Source: Paraphysomonas bandaiensis (taxonomy: Eukaryota > Chrysophyceae). Taken from it: a DNA stretch of 64,000 nt. The translations under genes were made by a program, and so were the position numbers. Below the pieces are notes generated by a model, which made no database searches, was not told the DNA's origin, and saw only the letters and a program-made list of their open reading frames with translations. How positions within the stretch are numbered: position 1 is the first letter of the stretch; each line of letters starts with the position of its first letter. This document shows positions 60,700-64,000 of the stretch, piece by piece. The stretch spans positions 1 to 64,000 of the forward strand of contig CBFFRP010000244.1 of NCBI GenBank assembly GCA_965644295.1, written 5' to 3'.

Positions 60700-61170
60700 G
60701 ACTGAATGAGATGTTAATGGGAAGCACTGATATCTCCCTCCCTCCCTCACTCACTCTTCCTTATGATTCCTATGATCGTTCGACTGCTTCGACTGCTGTC
60801 TGCTGCTGTATAGGAGTGTAATACAGCAGCAGTACTGCATAGAGTACACTGTGTTCGCAATTCCTACAACAGTATTCCGCGGTATTCTTGGAAGACAGGT
60901 CGAGGTGTTGGAGTTGAGTGAGATCGTATCGGCATCCTTTGTATATTTTTGTTCAAATATGCCTCGTACATTGAGACAATAATTATGTGTATTACAGCCG
61001 TAGTTTTATCACAGTAATATAGAGGATTTCTGCTTCAATATATTTCCGAATACTATGATGCTGTCTGCCGATACGATCAGAGGAGTGCTCTGCTCTGTTC
61101 GGCTGTGTGCAATAAGTAGCGCCTCATTTCAGTTCATTTACATCTGAGACTATTCGTGCGTCTCTGCGAT
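60700..61170. promoter_or_regulatory. Divergent intergenic region between the RING gene and the BART-domain gene
   Basis: 471 bp between outward-facing start codons. CTG/CAG-rich near 60780-60840. Probable bidirectional promoter. Confidence 0.45.
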
Positions 61171-61617
61171 ATGAGATCAGAGCATAAAGGTTGTGATGAC
61201 GATGAAGAAACTGTGAGGACCCCGTGGAGAAAGTCCATACTAGGCGACGCAGTCCTCTACTGCTCATCTGATGACTTCGAAGAGGAAATTAATAACTTTA
61301 AGAGAAATAATGCGCATATTTTTGCTCAGTATGCAGAGTCGAAACACTCTGATGATATGGAGCATAAGTTAGAGTGTACTGAAGCATTTAATGAATATCA
61401 AAACCTAATTGAGAGTTTACTTGAAGACTTTACCGCTTCAAAGGGGTCGACAGTGAAGGAGTTTTATGCAGAATGCAGAAGTTCCATAGAAGGAGGATTT
61501 ACTGCACTTTTTGAGGATCATGAACACAAGTGGTTTGTTGATGCTCTCCTTTCTTGGCTAGATTACTCGCACTTCTTTGAAGATATGGTTCGTGCTTCTA
61601 GAATGAGTCATAAATAG
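61171..61617 (+). CDS. BART-domain protein, ARL2BP-like
   Basis: ARL2BP binds the small GTPases ARL2 and ARL3 and acts at mitochondria, centrosomes and the ciliary base. Intronless, 148 aa from ATG 61171 (human ARL2BP 163). The BART domain is visible from about residue 25. DDFEEEINNFKRNNAHIFAQ aligns with the EFQLLQRNFMDKYY region. It continues with CTEAFNEYQNLIESLLEDF and a final helix pair ending ALLSWLDYSHFFEDMV, matching the family's FTDFLAFKEMFLDY. BART domains also occur in CFAP36, but the short length favours ARL2BP. Another cilia-associated protein in the window, alongside CFAP206. Confidence 0.83.
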   Translation: MRSEHKGCDDDEETVRTPWRKSILGDAVLYCSSDDFEEEINNFKRNNAHIFAQYAESKHSDDMEHKLECTEAFNEYQNLIESLLEDFTASKGSTVKEFYAECRSSIEGGFTALFEDHEHKWFVDALLSWLDYSHFFEDMVRASRMSHK

Positions 61618-63458
61618 CGCACAGTTTTTGGAAACTCAGTTTTTGCCATTTGTATGTTTCATGTATTGGCACCTAATATTGCTGTAATAATAGATGTTTT
61701 TTTTCCTCGAAATATCTTTATATCACGGATCTGCAGATGTAATGGTTATTATCGAGACTTCGAAGGAGATCAATGTTAGCTCTGAATTTATATCTTCATC
61801 ACGTGAAGATCGGTATTTACTAACTACATGCACTTATGAGTCTACACATGTAGATTTTAAGAAAAAGATACAGCAATACGTATTCAGCAATGTATAAATG
61901 AAGTTATTTAGGCGACTGTCGAATTCGATTTCGTAATAATATATAGATATAATAAGATAATAGCCAACTAATCATAAACTATGTCAGATTACATACAAAT
62001 AGAAAAAGTTATTGTATCGAAATAGTTGTATCGAGTATTGTTGTAAAACAAGGAGCAATATTGTTGTTTAAGAGTATAATATAATTTGTAATTTCCGCAA
62101 AAGCAGATCTTGTTCAATTGTAAAGCACTAAGCCTTTTTCATGCTCAACTATACGTTTTAAAATGATCATGGTAATAGTAAAACGATACTATGTCTAATG
62201 TCAGATTGCTAAGTAGGAGCAGGGCCAGTTAATTATTCATAGTAATGGCATAATCACTGCCGGGACCTATTTCATTAATTGCCATTATCCGGGAACTGGG
62301 TACTTGATATATATATCTTACAAAGAATTAAGTATTTATAAGATAATATTATAGTAGCTCCTCTATTCTCCGAATATACTCTAAACGATGTTCATGCAAC
62401 TCTACAGCTACTTAGCGGCAACTTTACGCATTTCAAGCGGCAAACTTAATGTATATATATATTAAAATAGTTTCGTGAGCAACAACATACTCGACAATTG
62501 AAGTGCCTGCTTCGTGGTGTTTGCAATTAACACTTTCATTGCTTTGTGAACGACACACATATATTATATGTGTTTAGGTAAAATAATAATAGCTCAAAAT
62601 ACAACAAATATAACAGCGTAATGACTGCCATATATATACTATCATATAATTCATCCTCCATATCAACCCACATTATGATATACTTCTTGTAAACTTCGTG
62701 GTTTTATTTACTTCTTAATCATACAAAATGAAGAATATCAATGACTCTACTATTGTTCATCACGCTTATGCTCTCGCTTCACGAAAGAATTCGCTTCCTT
62801 TTATGGATAGGGCCGATCCAATGACCCAGCTAGAAAATATGCATGAAAGTATTTCGGAAATAAGTTACGCAGTGAAACACACTTATTATAACATATATTA
62901 AAGAACGACGATGGCAACAAAATTGATGGTAGTGTCTTCCGGTGGATTTGGAAGCCTTGCAATAAGACCTTGATGTGCCAGTGGAGAGCGCAAAGTTTAA
63001 TGATGTGTAGTTACGATTCGTAGTCTGTTATTTTACTAAATTAGTAATTAAAGGAGTACCATATTATCAATTACGAGGAATATTATCTAGTTAGATATTA
63101 ATAAATGGCCAATATGATTACCGGGAAGTGGGCATCCATTAATGGGCCATTAATTAATGGCTACAACACCCCACACCCTGGTATTAAGCACGCCATATTG
63201 AATTCTGAACCAATATATAGGTGCTTTCAACATACACACATACACATGCATGCGTTTGCTGCAAATTAACGACAAATCTTGAGCATATATAAATTTCACC
63301 AAATCTTATAGTTCATTACAGTACACCATCTAGTTCTCATTATTGCTTGCGCATGTAACAGAAAAGCAATAACTGTACCCCAATGAATGAACTGATTATT
63401 ACTCAACAGCCCAATAGTACTCCAGCTACACACTCTACTACTCTAGTCTCTAGTACCA
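61618..63458. other. Repeat-rich intergenic region
   Basis: Contains the second long family A copy (62223-63175). A frame at 61694-61897 (67 residues, plus strand) follows the BART gene, but has no recognised motif and is probably 3' untranslated or chance. Confidence 0.55.
62223..63175. mobile_element. Family A element, second long copy
   Basis: The left end gggccagttaattattcatagtaatgg and right end ccattaatgggccattaattaatgg resemble the GGGCCTGGTAACCATTAATGG termini but have diverged. Internal blocks match 26530-26850, including gtacttgatatat, tattaaaatagtttcgtgag and tcgtggtgtttgcaattaac. No nested LTR. Non-coding. Confidence 0.65.
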
Positions 63459-63730
63459 CTACTTATTACCTGACACTAGCCGGGAGTCTCTGGAGCTTAA
63501 AGCCATTTCTGATGCAATTCTCTTTTTACCACGACTGAGAGCATTGCTCAGTAAGTCGAGCATATCCACTACCTCACCTGCATGGTCTTCTTTTTCCATT
63601 TCAAACACGGTTTCATGCCGTAAATCAGCACATGAATCAACGACGTACTCGGACTGAACTTTCACTGCGCATTTCAAATGCTTTTCTCCCCTCCAATCTA
63701 ATAGGCATTCTGCTTGCTTGCGTCGTCTTC
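63459..63730 (-). CDS. Last exon of an unrecognised gene that continues beyond the window
   Basis: The minus strand is open from about 63730 to a stop at 63459-63461, with protein-like composition. It reads AECLLDWRGEKHLKCAVKVQ, then SCADLRHETVFEMEKEDHAG and EVVDMLDLLSNALSRGKKRI, ending LVSGNK. An acceptor-like AG precedes the open stretch near 63731 (TTATTGAAG). The 5' part would lie toward or past the right edge. A donor-like GTAATAAG at 63468 leaves open that the exon is internal instead. Family not recognised. Confidence 0.5.
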
Positions 63731-64000
63731 AATAACCTCGAGACATACACTCTCCGCATTTCAACATGTCACGGGAACCCACTTGTCACGCTCATTTTGT
63801 CGATAATGAGGCATAAACCTTTACAATAGCTCTCCCGCATAGTAATGAAGCTTGCAATACGAACTCACAGTTAATAATGGCACGATTCACTGTGTCTTCG
63901 CTCTCTCAAATTCCTTCTGTGGGAATAAGTCGATCCAGCGGAATATGTCGATCCAGCAAAAAAATCGACCTTTTTTCGTTATTTCTCTGAAATATATTCG

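Overview
The window is nuclear DNA of a eukaryote, most likely a unicellular protist or alga. Its genes are split by very short spliceosomal introns, mostly 40-60 bp. These have GT...AG borders, plus at least two convincing GC...AG introns with a GCAAGT donor. Nuclear and organellar housekeeping genes occur together: RNA polymerase II subunit RPB3, peroxisomal PEX1, a mitochondrial-type L24 ribosomal protein, a mitochondrial LYR protein, a BET-type bromodomain protein and GATOR1 IML1/DEPDC5. CFAP206, and less specifically ARL2BP, indicate that the organism builds motile cilia. A short (CCCTAA)n tract suggests TTAGGG-type telomeres. I could not place the lineage from these genes alone.

Layout. 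0.25-5.1 kb: copper P1B-ATPase with a duplicated heavy-metal-binding block. 5.1-11.3 kb: gene-free, repeat-rich DNA with a decayed CENP-B/Tigger-type transposase and a 0.5-kb tetranucleotide microsatellite. 11.3-12.7 kb: patatin-like lipase. 14.7-15.8 kb: RPB3. 17.4-18.6 kb: SMYD-like SET-domain protein. 19.8-20.9 kb: a protein joining an ING domain to an SGF29-type tandem Tudor module. 21.5-22.2 kb: L24. 23.6-24.6 kb: SLC10/BASS transporter. 25.0-25.4 kb: LYR protein. 25.4-27.9 kb: inverted-terminal-repeat element carrying a nested solo LTR. 28.0-32.6 kb: PEX1. 33.1-35.8 kb: bromodomain/ET protein. 37.0-38.2 kb: exostosin glycosyltransferase. 38.7-39.8 kb: nucleotide-sugar transporter. 40.0-44.2 kb: Ty1/copia retrotransposon with two matching 352-bp LTRs and a 5-bp target-site duplication, but a broken interior. 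44.4-45.2 kb: another repeat family. 45.7-47.2 kb: coiled-coil protein. 47.8-50.1 kb: CFAP206. 50.5-52.5 kb: nested repeats. 52.7-58.1 kb: IML1/DEPDC5. 60.0-60.7 kb: RNF141-like RING protein. 61.2-61.6 kb: ARL2BP-like BART protein. 63.46 kb to the edge: last exon of an unrecognised gene.

Genes are monocistronic and there are no operons. Six neighbouring pairs are head-to-head with only 414-596 bp between start codons, so shared bidirectional promoters are likely. The most unusual protein is the ING-SGF29 fusion. It pairs an ING scaffold with a double-Tudor H3K4me3 reader in place of the usual PHD finger. The gene deserts are built from at least four dispersed repeat families, and nesting and empty-site comparisons show their order of insertion. 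All exon boundaries were inferred by eye from frame, splice signals and protein-family fit.
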